From Actinacidiphila yanglinensis (GTDB lineage: Bacteria > Actinomycetota > Actinomycetes > Streptomycetales > Streptomycetaceae), in contig NZ_FNVU01000020.1 in assembly GCF_900107965.1 (NCBI RefSeq), forward strand, positions 62,001 to 126,000: a stretch of DNA of 64,000 nt. The letters are read 5' to 3'. Shown one piece after another: positions 8,101 to 15,537 of the stretch (its first letter is position 1; every line of letters begins with the position of its first letter). Position numbers and translations under genes: made by a program. The notes beneath the pieces were generated by a model. That model ran no database searches and had not been told where the DNA came from. It saw nothing but the letters and a program-made list of their open reading frames with translations.

Positions 8101-8672
8101 GTGGCCGGGCGGCCCTGGGCCGCGTCGGTGGTGCCGCACCCGGTGCCGGCGCCGGTGCCCGCGGTGCCGTAGACCTGGAACTCCCAGAGGGAGTAGCCGT
8201 ATCCGGTGGCGCGGGCGGTGCCGTACATCCGGACGTAGCGGCCGGAACCGTTTACGGCGAGGTTCTGCGTGCCGCCGGTCCCGGTGCTGGTGGAGTAGAT
8301 GTCGGTCCAGGTCTGGGCATTGTCGGAGACCTGGATCTTGAACGCCTTGCCGTACGCCGTCTCCCAGTTGAGGGTGACGGAGCTGATCGTGTCGGTGGCG
8401 CCCAGGTCGACCTGGAGCCACTGCGGGTCGGAGGCGGCACTGGACCAGCGGGTGGTGGCGTCGCCGTCGACCGCGGCGGAGGCGGGGGTGCCGCCGTTCT
8501 CGGTCGAGGACGCGGTGGCCGGGCGGCCCTGGGAGAGCAGACCGCCGGCGGCGTGCGCCGATCCGCCGGTCGTGCCGACCAGGCCGCCGACCGCGAGCGC
8601 CGTCGCGGCCAGCGCGGCGACGGCCGGCCGGTGCCGGCGGACGCGTCTGAGGAAACGGGACAGGAGGCTCAT
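5118..8672 (-). CDS. Secreted GH3 glycosidase with three discoidin (F5/8 type C) modules
   Basis: 1184 residues. Arg-rich Sec signal ending in GGSAHAA near residue 42. Then three discoidin/CBM32-like modules (each with SSA/SLxxDxQWLQVDLG and a GYGYSLWEFQVY end), an Ig/fibronectin-like module (about residues 480-580) and a GH3 domain beginning ARDLNKDGTIEPYEDWRLPV. The predicted nucleophile is D858 in GLITTDWLPSSAW. It probably removes beta-linked sugars from polysaccharide while the discoidin modules hold the substrate. The three modules are nearly identical in DNA as well as protein, a sign of recent tandem duplication or gene conversion. The ATG at 8672 was preferred over the GTG at 8684 because GGAG lies 6 nt upstream. 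A LacI-type palindrome lies about 125 bp upstream. Confidence 0.88.
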   Translation of the reverse strand: MSLLSRFLRRVRRHRPAVAALAATALAVGGLVGTTGGSAHAAGGLLSQGRPATASSTENGGTPASAAVDGDATTRWSSAASDPQWLQVDLGATDTISSVTLNWETAYGKAFKIQVSDNAQTWTDIYSTSTGTGGTQNLAVNGSGRYVRMYGTARATGYGYSLWEFQVYGTAGTGAGTGCGTTDAAQGRPATASSTENGGTPASAAVDGDATTRWSSAASDPQWLQVDLGATAAVCKVALNWESAYGKAFRIQVSDNAQTWTDIYSTSTGTGGNQTLTVSGSGRYVRMYGTARGTGYGYSLWEFQVYTTGSTSGGGTDGGSTGGSTGPGGGDFSGTVISAYQQVTASSYEGGNAPAAALDGRTTTRWSSLYTDDQWLQVDLGGTGTISGLVLNWESAYGTGYRIDVSDNGTAWTTLYTTTTGKGGVERLPITGTGRYVRLVGTARATGYGYSLWEFQVYGTVDRSTSTPPMLSGPTKPPASTGQFALSAPADKAMVTNTRRPQLSWVAVSGTAHYEVWINISRTDYDFTASGSLLDLYTKVAEPTGTSYTPSWDITDRWTYKWYVVAVSGSGARTVSGIRQFSVYLPDIEQVADGVNVVNGARDLNKDGTIEPYEDWRLPVDTRVSDLLGRMTPEEKAYQMFYNVQQYPMSGWHFGPAQPADLNNVLLSTAATRLGIPPVSAGDTTAGYQTTYPLQSTLAAGKDYALDYQLGNMQRKEELEVGARGTLSPLAEVGTKVLYPRIQEGGGENADVAAAQLKALVSGLQGGPELNPGSVLATVKHWPGEGAGGEAGIVYDAVTIKYHMIPFKAAMDAGAVNIMPGYAGSSYLDPGGPGAGDSAKILTYLRQTMGYTGLITTDWLPSSAWINAANAGSDVMGGADPGATGFTMASFEQQVPQARIDDAVGRILKLKFELGVFDHPYGDPVNGPFRFHQPSYVALANQASRESDTLLKNDGVLPVKLTSGDNIVVAGDRATDGASCCIWSSYFHPDYGSLDMLDAIKQRAATAGVNVYQDTGPNPKLAIVNVGEPSYTHATAWPDTQPYLPADQLALIRNFKSQGIPVVVVLTLPRPIVISDWNDLADAIVVTYRGGEEVGPATASLLFGDYTPRGHLPWQLPRSLDQVLKPGGGDTQADADEAWDLPYDLGATDAERADIRARIDAGQTVPTTYGNPLYPYGAGLTGWG
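7290..8540 (-). repeat. Three tandem coding repeats (discoidin modules)
   Basis: The same DNA recurs near 7310, 7768 and 8188 (for example CTCCCAGAGGGAGTAGCCGT), with matching stretches through each module. The outer pair share almost all of the TENGGTPASAAVDG and DPQWLQVDLGAT codons. The third module (nearest the catalytic domain) is the most diverged. Confidence 0.85.
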
Positions 8673-9338
8673 GGGCAGCTCCACGTGGTGGGACCTCGTG
8701 CCGACGCGGCACCGTCGCCCGGCCGGGCCACGGCGCCACTCGGTTGGGGGGATGACTCGGACTCACGGGGGGCCGGGAACACGGGGGAACACGGCCGGAG
8801 AGCGCTCTCCGGGGGAGTCTGTGGGAGCTCCGGAACGCTGTCAATAGTTCTGGCACGGCAAAGGCACAACCAAGACACGGCCAAGGTCCGGCCGCCGGGC
8901 GGTGCCGATGCGTACGCCAGGGAAACGGGGGCGACCCGGGTGAAGCCCGCGGACGCGGCGGGGACTGGGGGAAATCGCGTTGCGCGCGTCCCGGCCGCCG
9001 TGGCAGAGTCGGGTCCGCCCCGGACCGTGGCGGTTCCGGGTCCTCACACACGGTTGGGAACGAAGTCCTATGGTTCCGGCGTCCCGTAGCGGCCGCCGTA
9101 CGCACTGAGCGGTGCGCTCCTGCTCCCTCGCGAGCAGGGTCCCGCCCGGTGCCGCGCGCTCGACGTGCGGCGGTCCCTCGCCGCGGTGCCTTCCGCACCG
9201 CCGGCCGTTCTCGCGCGGGGACGGCCCGCCCGGTTCCATGCCGGGCCCGGCAGCAGCGCCTTCCGCGGATCCCGCCGATCTTCCCGGCGGTGCGGGTGTG
9301 CGCTCCCACGCGTCCCTTCTTCGTGAGGTCATCCCACC
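8673..9338. other. Divergent intergenic region, GH3 / GNAT
   Basis: 666 bases with no supported gene. It contains the LacI-type palindrome at 8795-8812 for the GH3 gene and an A/C-rich stretch at 8830-8885 that may hold its promoter. A small hairpin (CCTGCTC 9119-9125 with GAGCAGG 9132-9138) lies in the GC-rich leader of the GNAT gene. Confidence 0.5.
8795..8812. promoter_or_regulatory. LacI-family operator upstream of the secreted GH3 gene
   Basis: CCGGAGAGCGCTCTCCGG, an 18-bp perfect palindrome with the central GAGCGCTC core known from CebR-type LacI regulators of cellulose and other sugar genes in actinobacteria. It sits 123 bp upstream of the GH3 start at 8672. No LacI gene is in the window, so the regulator acts in trans. 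Confidence 0.7.
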
Positions 9339-10103
9339 GTGCAGACCAATGTCCAGAGTTTTGCCGTCGCCAACCTGCGCCGCCGCCCGGAGGTCGTCGA
9401 GACCGGCGGGTTCGTCGCGGGCTTCGACCCCGCCACCGACAGCCCGTACATCAACTACGCGACCCCGCTGCCCGGCGCCGAGCCGACCGCGGCGGACGTC
9501 GCCGCACTCGTCGCCGCGTTCCGCTCGCGCGGACTCAAGCCGCGGCTGGAGTTCGCTCCTGACCGTGCGCCCTCGGTCGAACCCGCCCTGCGGGCGGCCG
9601 GGTTCGGCACGGAGGAGGTGCACGAGTACCTGGTCTGCCGGCCCGGCACGCTGACCCCTCCGCCGCGGATCGGCGACGGGCCCGGGCACCTCGTGGAGAG
9701 CCCGGCCGCCGACGAGGAGTACACCGCGATCGACGCGGCCCTGGCCGAGGCGTTCGAGGGGGAGTTCGCCTCCTCCCCGGAGGGCGCCGCCCGGCTGCGC
9801 CGGATCCAGGAGGGCGGGGGCGCGGTGCGGTTCGTCCGCGCGCCCGACCACGGGTGCGCGGGCGCCGCCTCCTGCTCCGCGCCCGCGGTCGGCACCGCGG
9901 AGCTGGCAGGCGTCGGTACCCGCACCGCCTTCCGCCGCCGCGGCATCGGCGGGGCCGTGGTCGCCTCGCTCACGGCGGCCATGTTCGGGCTCGGCGCCGG
10001 GTCCGTCTGGCTCGAGTACTCCGGGGAGGGCTCCCAGCGGGTGTACGAACGGCTCGGCTACCGCGCCGAGGGCACCCGGCTGTACGTGTCGCTGGAGCGC
10101 TGA
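9339..10103 (+). CDS. GNAT-family N-acetyltransferase
   Basis: 254 residues. The C-terminal half is a GNAT fold: beta4 ELAGVGTRTAFRRRGIGGAVVASLT contains the acetyl-CoA pyrophosphate loop R-x-x-G-I/A-G-G (RRRGIGGAV), followed by WLEYSGEGSQRVYERLGYR. The N-terminal 100 residues resemble a second, degenerate GNAT-like half (ATPLPGAEPTAADVAALVAAF), so it may be a two-lobed acetyltransferase. The substrate is unknown. The GTG start has GAGG about 12 nt upstream. It ends 222 bp from the convergent efflux gene, with a strong hairpin between them. Confidence 0.82.
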   Translation: MQTNVQSFAVANLRRRPEVVETGGFVAGFDPATDSPYINYATPLPGAEPTAADVAALVAAFRSRGLKPRLEFAPDRAPSVEPALRAAGFGTEEVHEYLVCRPGTLTPPPRIGDGPGHLVESPAADEEYTAIDAALAEAFEGEFASSPEGAARLRRIQEGGGAVRFVRAPDHGCAGAASCSAPAVGTAELAGVGTRTAFRRRGIGGAVVASLTAAMFGLGAGSVWLEYSGEGSQRVYERLGYRAEGTRLYVSLER

Positions 10104-10263
10104 CGGGGCCCACCGGGCGGGGGTTCACGGGGCCGGCGCACGCGCTGGTCCTGTGAACGCACGTGCCACCTCCGGCCGTTCGTGTGCGGTGTCCCGTCGC
10201 TGGTCGCGGCGGGCCGCCGTCCCGGGCCGGGACCCGGGCGGCGAGGGGCCGCCCGGCATGTCA

Positions 10264-10311
10264 CCGCCCCGGCGCCGACCGCAGCAGGGAGGGTGGTCGG
10301 CGCCGGGGCGG
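10264..10311. terminator. Bidirectional terminator, 17-bp perfect stem
   Basis: CCGCCCCGGCGCCGACC (10264-10280) pairs perfectly with GGTCGGCGCCGGGGCGG (10295-10311) around a 14-nt loop. It lies between the convergent GNAT gene and the DHA2 transporter, only 15 bp from the transporter stop codon. Confidence 0.8.
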
Positions 10312-10325
10312 AGCCCATTTCCGCG

Positions 10326-11918
10326 TCAGTCGGCCGCTTCGAGCTCCTCCTCCGAGCGGAAGTGCCGCGGCAGGGCCGGGCCGGCCAGGATCGCGAGGAG
10401 GAGCACGACGAGGATGGCGCCGGCGCCGAAGGTGTAGGCGGCGACGAAGGAGTGGGTCGCGGCGCGGTGCAGGTAGATGCCGCCGATGGAGACGACGCCG
10501 AGGACGGCGCCGAGCTGTTCGACGGACTCCAGCACACCGGACGCGGAGCCGGCACGGGCGGCGGGGACGTTCTGCAGGGTGATCGCGAACAGCGGTCCCA
10601 TCGACATGCCGAGCCCGACTCCCGTGACGACCAGGCCGGGCACGAGCTGCCAGGTGTGGGTGGCGTGTCCGTAGTGGTGCAGCACCCAGGCGGTCGTGAG
10701 GACGCCGAGGGCGAGGCCGGTGCAGCCGATGGTGACGACGTGGCGTCCCAGGCGCGGGATGAGCGGATCGGCGAGGGCCGCGACGCCCAGCACCATGCCC
10801 ACGATCATCGGCAGCGTGGTGAGACCGGCCGCGAGCGCGCTGCGCCCCAGGCCCTCCTGCAGGGTGAGCGTGGTGGCGAGCGTCAGTCCGCCCATCACGG
10901 CTTCGACCAGCAGGCTCAGCGCGAGCCCGGAGACGAAGGAACGCTGCCGGAACAGGCTCGGGTCGACCAGGGTGGTGGCGCCGCGCCCGCCGCGCACCCG
11001 CTGGTCGCGGACGAGCAGGACGAGCACCGGCACCGAGGCGATGAGCGAGACGAAGGTCCACGCCGGCCAGTGGTCGTCCGGCCCCTGGATGAGCGGGAGG
11101 ACCAGCAGGCCGAGTCCGATCGCGGCGAGGATGTTGCCGCGCGGATCGATCCGGGTCGGTTCCGGCGAGCCGCCGGACGGGAGCAGCAGGGCGCCCGCGA
11201 TGAGGGCGGCCGCGCCGATCGGCACGTTGAGCAGGAACAGCGGCCGCCAGTCCTGGCCGGGCAGGTCCGCCTTCAGCAGCGCGCCGCCCACCAGCGGCCC
11301 GAGCGCGGCGGCGAGCCCGGCGAGAGCCCCGAACAGGCCCATCACCTTGGCCCGTTCCTGCGGCCGGTACATGAGCTGGAGCAGTGACGTCGCCTGCGGC
11401 ACCATCAGCGCCGCCGCGCCGCCCTGCACGATCCGGGCGGCCACCAGTACTCCCGCGCCCGGCGCCAGCGCGCAGGCCAGCGACGCGGCGAGGAAGATGC
11501 CGGTGCCGGTCATGAAGGCGCGCTTGTAGCCGATCACGTCGCCGAGCCGGCCGCCGGTGATCAGCAGCATCGCGAACGCGAGGGAGTACCCCGCCACCAC
11601 CCACTTCAGCCCGGTGTCGCCCATGCCGAGCCCGCCGCGGATCGAGGGCAGCGCCACGTTGACCGCCGAGGTGTCGATCAGGTCCATCGCCACCGCCAGC
11701 ATGACGACGAAGACCGCCACGATGCGCCGCGCCCCGCCCCGGGGGGCCGCCTCCGAACCCGGCGGCGCCGGCTGCCCTGCCGCTCTGGTGCCCTGCGCGC
11801 CACCGCCCGTCGTGCCGGTCGCTCCGGTCGTGTCGCGGACCGCGTCGTCCGTCACGCCGAGCGCCGTGCCGTGCGGCCCGTTCTCCGTCGTCCTGCCGCT
11901 GCTCGCCGTGCCGGTCAT
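10326..11918 (-). CDS. MFS drug/proton antiporter, DHA2 (EmrB/QacA) family
   Basis: 530 residues, about 14 hydrophobic helices after a 65-residue Gly/Thr-rich cytoplasmic leader. The first helix carries the DHA2 signature (AVAMDLIDTSAVNVALPSI), loop 2-3 is GGRLGDVIGYKRAF (motif A), and motif C-like Gly-rich stretches occur (AALGPLVGGALL). It probably exports a toxic compound or the cell's own metabolite. It is divergent from a TetR regulator; the operator at 11952-11966 sits between them. The ATG at 11918 is preceded by GGGAG at normal distance. Confidence 0.88.
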   Translation of the reverse strand: MTGTASSGRTTENGPHGTALGVTDDAVRDTTGATGTTGGGAQGTRAAGQPAPPGSEAAPRGGARRIVAVFVVMLAVAMDLIDTSAVNVALPSIRGGLGMGDTGLKWVVAGYSLAFAMLLITGGRLGDVIGYKRAFMTGTGIFLAASLACALAPGAGVLVAARIVQGGAAALMVPQATSLLQLMYRPQERAKVMGLFGALAGLAAALGPLVGGALLKADLPGQDWRPLFLLNVPIGAAALIAGALLLPSGGSPEPTRIDPRGNILAAIGLGLLVLPLIQGPDDHWPAWTFVSLIASVPVLVLLVRDQRVRGGRGATTLVDPSLFRQRSFVSGLALSLLVEAVMGGLTLATTLTLQEGLGRSALAAGLTTLPMIVGMVLGVAALADPLIPRLGRHVVTIGCTGLALGVLTTAWVLHHYGHATHTWQLVPGLVVTGVGLGMSMGPLFAITLQNVPAARAGSASGVLESVEQLGAVLGVVSIGGIYLHRAATHSFVAAYTFGAGAILVVLLLAILAGPALPRHFRSEEELEAAD

Positions 11919-11951
11919 GTCGATCGCGCTCCCTGAGTGGGTCGAGTCAAA

Positions 11952-11966
11952 ACTAGACGGTCTAGT
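11952..11966. promoter_or_regulatory. TetR operator between efflux pump and regulator
   Basis: ACTAGACGGTCTAGT: 7-bp arms around one G. The half-site ACTAGAC recurs at 11981-11987, followed by TAGACA (11988-11993), which could also serve as the -35 of the tetR promoter. Confidence 0.8.
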
Positions 11967-11987
11967 CTTGCTCCTCTGAAACTAGAC

Positions 11988-12018
11988 TAGACAGTTCCGT
12001 CTTGGCAAGCGATACACT
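11988..12018 (+). promoter_or_regulatory. Putative promoter of the TetR gene (leaderless)
   Basis: TAGACA (11988-11993), 19-bp spacer, TACACT (12013-12018). This would start transcription at or next to the A of the ATG at 12026; no Shine-Dalgarno precedes that ATG. Confidence 0.45.
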
Positions 12019-12025
12019 TTGTGCC

Positions 12026-12751
12026 ATGACCGGATCCGCCGAACCCCACCCCGGCCACACGCCCGCGCCGTCATCCGCGGGGGAGCCCGCGGCTGTGCCC
12101 GCGCCGCCGGGCGCGAGGGAGCCCGCGCCGTCGTCCGGGCGCGTGCGCTCGGCTGCCAAGCACGACGCGATCCTGCGGGCCGCGATGACCGTGTTCCTGC
12201 GGGAGGGCTACGCCGGGGCGAGCGTCGACGAGATCGCGGCGACGGCCGGCGTCGGAAAGCAGACCGTCTACGGCCATTTCGGGGACAAGGAGAAGCTCTT
12301 CCTCGCGGTGGCCCGCGCCGCGGGCGGCATGCTGAGCAACGATCCCGAGGCGTCGCGGGGCCCGCTGCCGTACAGCGGGAACCTGCGCGCGGATCTCGCG
12401 GCGGTGGGCGAGCGGGTGCTGAGGACGGTGCTCGCGCCCGACGCGGCGGCGCTGCACCGGCTGACGATCGCGGAGCTGACCCGCCACCCCGAGCTCCAGC
12501 TGATGTGGCGCGACAACGGGTCCGGCGCGGTGATGGAGGATCTGGCCCGCTACCTCGCCGAGCGGGACCGCGACGGCCAACTCGTGGTGCCCGAACCCGA
12601 GCGTGCCGCACGGCAGTTCGTCCTGCTGCTCGCCACCGACGGCCGGGTCCGCTCGCTGTACGGCACACAGCCGCTGCCCCCGGAGGAGCGGGCGCTGGTC
12701 GCCTGGGAGACCGCCGATCTGATCGTCCGGGCGCACCGTCCGGACGCGTAG
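12026..12751 (+). CDS. TetR/AcrR-family transcriptional repressor
   Basis: 241 residues. After a 40-residue Pro/Ala-rich leader comes the TetR DNA-binding domain (KHDAILRAAMTVFLREGYAG, VDEIAATAGVGKQTVYGHF, DKEKLF). The C-terminal ligand domain (AALHRLTIAELTRHPEL, MEDLARYLAERD) resembles the AefR-like TetR_C class. It should repress the divergent DHA2 pump through ACTAGAC-type sites and release on binding the pump substrate. The ATG at 12026 was preferred over the upstream TTG at 12002 because it fits a leaderless promoter. Confidence 0.88.
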   Translation: MTGSAEPHPGHTPAPSSAGEPAAVPAPPGAREPAPSSGRVRSAAKHDAILRAAMTVFLREGYAGASVDEIAATAGVGKQTVYGHFGDKEKLFLAVARAAGGMLSNDPEASRGPLPYSGNLRADLAAVGERVLRTVLAPDAAALHRLTIAELTRHPELQLMWRDNGSGAVMEDLARYLAERDRDGQLVVPEPERAARQFVLLLATDGRVRSLYGTQPLPPEERALVAWETADLIVRAHRPDA

Positions 12752-12869
12752 GTCACCGGGCGGTTGCCCCGCCCGGGCGTCTTGATGGCGCGGCACACGC
12801 CCTCCTCCGGGCGGCGCCCCCTCGTCCGCGTGTCCCCGTTCCGTGCGCGCACCGGCGATCACCGGAACG

Positions 12870-12911
12870 CCGCTGCCCGCACCGGCCGGACGCGGACGGA
12901 GCGGGCAGCGG
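12870..12911. terminator. Hairpin between convergent tetR and GH3 genes
   Basis: CCGCTGCCCGC (12870-12880) pairs with GCGGGCAGCGG (12901-12911), 20-nt loop, in the 179-bp convergent gap. Confidence 0.5.
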
Positions 12912-12930
12912 TGCGGGGCACGCCGCTGCG

Positions 12931-15537
12931 CTACCTCCGGTTCACGGTGAAGCGGGGGTGCAGCCTGCGGGTGTGGTCCACCACGCGGGCCGGGCCGGTG
13001 AGGGTGCACACGACGGTGAGGCGCAGGTCCGTACTGGAGCCGCCCAGCCGCAGTTCGAGCGCGCCGGGTTCCACGACGCGGCGGCCGTCGTGACCGGTGA
13101 AGGCCGCCAGGTCGGCGGGTACGGCCAGCTCCACCCGCGCCGAGGCGCCCGGGGCGAGGCGCAGCCGCTGGTAGCCGACCAGCCGCTGCTCGGGCTGGAC
13201 CACGGAGGCGACCGGGTCGTGCAGGTAGAGCTGGACGACCTCGGTGCCCTCGCGCTCGCCGGTGTTGCGGACGGTGAAGGAGCAGCGCACCTCCCCGTCG
13301 GTGGGCGCCTCGAAGTCCGCGACGCGCAGGTCCGTCCACTGGAAGGTGGTGTACGTCAGCCCGTGGCCGAAGGCGAACGCCGGGGTCGGGTCGACGTTGG
13401 AGACGTCGCTGGCCCGGCCCAGGCGCGCGGCCAGGTAGGTGGTCGGCTGGCTGCCCGGCCGGACCGGCACGCTGACCGGCAGCCGCCCGGACGGTTCGAC
13501 CTGGCCGGCGAGTACGGCCGCGAGGGCCGCGGTGCCCTCCTCGCCGGGGAAGAAGGTCTGCACGATGGCCGCCGCCTCGCCGACCCCCCGGCCGAGCGCG
13601 TACGGCCGGCCGGCGAGCAGGGTGAGGACGACGGGACGGCCGGTGTCCAGGACGGCGTCGAGGAGCTGCTGCTGGACGCCGGGCAGCGCCAGCGACTCCG
13701 CGTCGCAGCCCTCGCCGCTGGTGCCGCGGCCGAACAACCCGGCCCGGTCGCCGAGCGCGAGCACCACCACGTCCGCCTCGGACGCGGCCCGTACCGCTTC
13801 GGCGAAACCGCCGGTGTCCGGGGTGTCGACGTCGCACCCGGTGGCGCAGACGATCCGGCTGTCGGGGAACTGCGCCGTCAACGCCTCGCGCAGCGCGGGC
13901 AGTTCGATGCCGGTCGGCACCTCGGGGTGCCGGACCCCGACGTGCATGGGGAACGCGTAGCAGCCCAGCACGGCGGTGGGCGCGTCGGCGTTGGGTCCGA
14001 TCAGCGCGATCACCTCCGGCCGTTTCAGGGGCAGGATGCCGTCGTTGCGCAGGAGCACCACGCTCTCCTCGGCGACCCGGCGGGCGATGTCCCGGTTGGC
14101 GGCCGAGTCCAGGTCGACGGTTCCGCGCAGCGCCTCCAGGTACAGCGCGCCCGCGTCCGGCACGGTGCCGGCCGGGTCGTCGCCGTCCGGATCGAGCGCG
14201 CCGCCGGTCATCGGGGCGCCGTCCGCACCCGCTGCTGATTCCGGGTCCGCGTCGCCCGCCCCTCGCACGCTCACCCCGTCGACGCGCCCCGCCAGGACCG
14301 GCGGCACGGGGTCCCAACCGGCGTCCAGCAGGCCGAGTTGGGCCTTCTGCACCAGCACCCGGTGCACCGCCCGGTCGAGCAGTGCCTCGGGCACCCGGCC
14401 CTCGGCGACCGCCGTCAGCAGCGGCTCGCCGTACGCCTTGACGGTGGGCAACTCCACGTCGACGCCCGCCGCCAGGGCCGCGCCCGCGGCCTCCCCGAGG
14501 GTGCCGGCCACGCCGTGCAGGGTCTTGAGGAAGGCGACGTTGAAGTAGTCGGCCACGACCGTGCCGGTGAAGCCCCACGTCTCGCGCAGCAGTCCGGTCA
14601 GCAGGTCCCGGTCGGCCGCGGACGGGATGCCGTCGGTGTCGGTGTAGGCGCTCATCACCGATCGGACGCCGCCCTCGCGCACCGCCATCTCGAACGGCGG
14701 CAGGATCACGTCGGCGCGCTCCCGGCCGCCCATGCCGACCGGCGCGAGGTTCCGGCCGGCGCGCGAGGCGGAGTAGCCCGCGAAGTGCTTGAGCGTGGCC
14801 ACGATCCCGGCCGACTCCAGCCCGCGCACGTAGGCCGTGCCGACCGTGCCGACCAGGTACGGGTCCTCGCCGATGGTCTCCTCGACCCGGCCCCAGCGCG
14901 CGTCGCGCACCACGTCGAGCACCGGTGCCAGGCCCTGGTGGACGCCGACGGAGCGCAGGTCCCGGCCGATCCGCCCGGCCATGGTGCGCACCAGCGCCGG
15001 GTCGAACGTCGCGCCCCAGGCCAGCGGTACGGGGTAGGCGGTGGCGCCCCAGGCGGCGAACCCCGCCAGGCACTCCTCGTGGGCGATCGCGGGGATGCCG
15101 AAGCGGTTGGCGGCCATGATGCGGCGCTGGGTGCGCAGCAGCGACAGCGCCCCGAGCGCCGGGTCGACCGGGGCGGTGCCGAACGGCCGGGTGAGCTGGC
15201 CGAGGCCCCGGGGAAGCAGCTCGTCGAGGGGGACGGCCTCTTCCATGTCGTGCTGGTGGGGGGCGACTTCACCGCCCTCGGCGGAGGCGCCCACCCACAC
15301 GCCGTACAGCTGCGCGGCCTTCTCCCGCAGGGTCATCTCGGCGATCAGGGCGTCGGCCCTGGCCTCGGGCGGCAGGGAGGCGTCGCGCCAGCGGGGGGCG
15401 GTGCGCTCGGTGGCGGAGGTCCGTTCGGCGGAGGTCCGTTCGGTGGCGGGGTGTCCGGTGGTGGTGGTCGGTCCGGTGGCGGTCCGCTCGGGCGCGGTCT
15501 GCTCGGGCACGCTCTGTTCGGGCACGGTGTCGGTCAC
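12931..15537 (-). CDS. bxlA: GH3 glycosidase, BxlA-type beta-xylosidase (cytosolic)
   Basis: 868 residues, no signal peptide. Residues 1-46 are a Thr/Glu/Pro-rich repeat tract (TERTSAERTSATERT). GH3 N-domain at about 50-410 with KHFAGYSASR and predicted nucleophile D330 (GTVVADYFNV); C-domain with GDRAGLFGRGTSGEGCD; fibronectin-III-like tail (VRNTGEREGTEVVQLYLHD). It is the last gene of a binding protein-permease-permease-GH3 operon, matching the bxlEFGA layout described for xylobiose uptake in Streptomyces, so it should hydrolyse imported xylo-oligosaccharides. The GTG start overlaps the preceding stop as GTGA, implying translational coupling. Beta-glucosidase activity cannot be excluded from sequence. 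Confidence 0.82.
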   Translation of the reverse strand: MTDTVPEQSVPEQTAPERTATGPTTTTGHPATERTSAERTSATERTAPRWRDASLPPEARADALIAEMTLREKAAQLYGVWVGASAEGGEVAPHQHDMEEAVPLDELLPRGLGQLTRPFGTAPVDPALGALSLLRTQRRIMAANRFGIPAIAHEECLAGFAAWGATAYPVPLAWGATFDPALVRTMAGRIGRDLRSVGVHQGLAPVLDVVRDARWGRVEETIGEDPYLVGTVGTAYVRGLESAGIVATLKHFAGYSASRAGRNLAPVGMGGRERADVILPPFEMAVREGGVRSVMSAYTDTDGIPSAADRDLLTGLLRETWGFTGTVVADYFNVAFLKTLHGVAGTLGEAAGAALAAGVDVELPTVKAYGEPLLTAVAEGRVPEALLDRAVHRVLVQKAQLGLLDAGWDPVPPVLAGRVDGVSVRGAGDADPESAAGADGAPMTGGALDPDGDDPAGTVPDAGALYLEALRGTVDLDSAANRDIARRVAEESVVLLRNDGILPLKRPEVIALIGPNADAPTAVLGCYAFPMHVGVRHPEVPTGIELPALREALTAQFPDSRIVCATGCDVDTPDTGGFAEAVRAASEADVVVLALGDRAGLFGRGTSGEGCDAESLALPGVQQQLLDAVLDTGRPVVLTLLAGRPYALGRGVGEAAAIVQTFFPGEEGTAALAAVLAGQVEPSGRLPVSVPVRPGSQPTTYLAARLGRASDVSNVDPTPAFAFGHGLTYTTFQWTDLRVADFEAPTDGEVRCSFTVRNTGEREGTEVVQLYLHDPVASVVQPEQRLVGYQRLRLAPGASARVELAVPADLAAFTGHDGRRVVEPGALELRLGGSSTDLRLTVVCTLTGPARVVDHTRRLHPRFTVNRR

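Noticed and set aside
9119..9200. T-box-like leader before the GNAT gene (GCAGGGT ... GGTGCCGCG ... GGTCCCTCGC)
   Set aside because: The UGGN bulge needed to pair with tRNA and a contiguous GGGTGG are missing; only GC-rich hairpins remain.
6304..9309. Long open frames overlapping the secreted GH3 gene on both strands
   Set aside because: Arg/His/Pro-rich shadows generated by third-position GC bias and the repeated modules.
12071..15073. 1000-codon frame overlapping the GH3/tetR region
   Set aside because: Crosses the tetR gene and the terminator; no recognisable domains.
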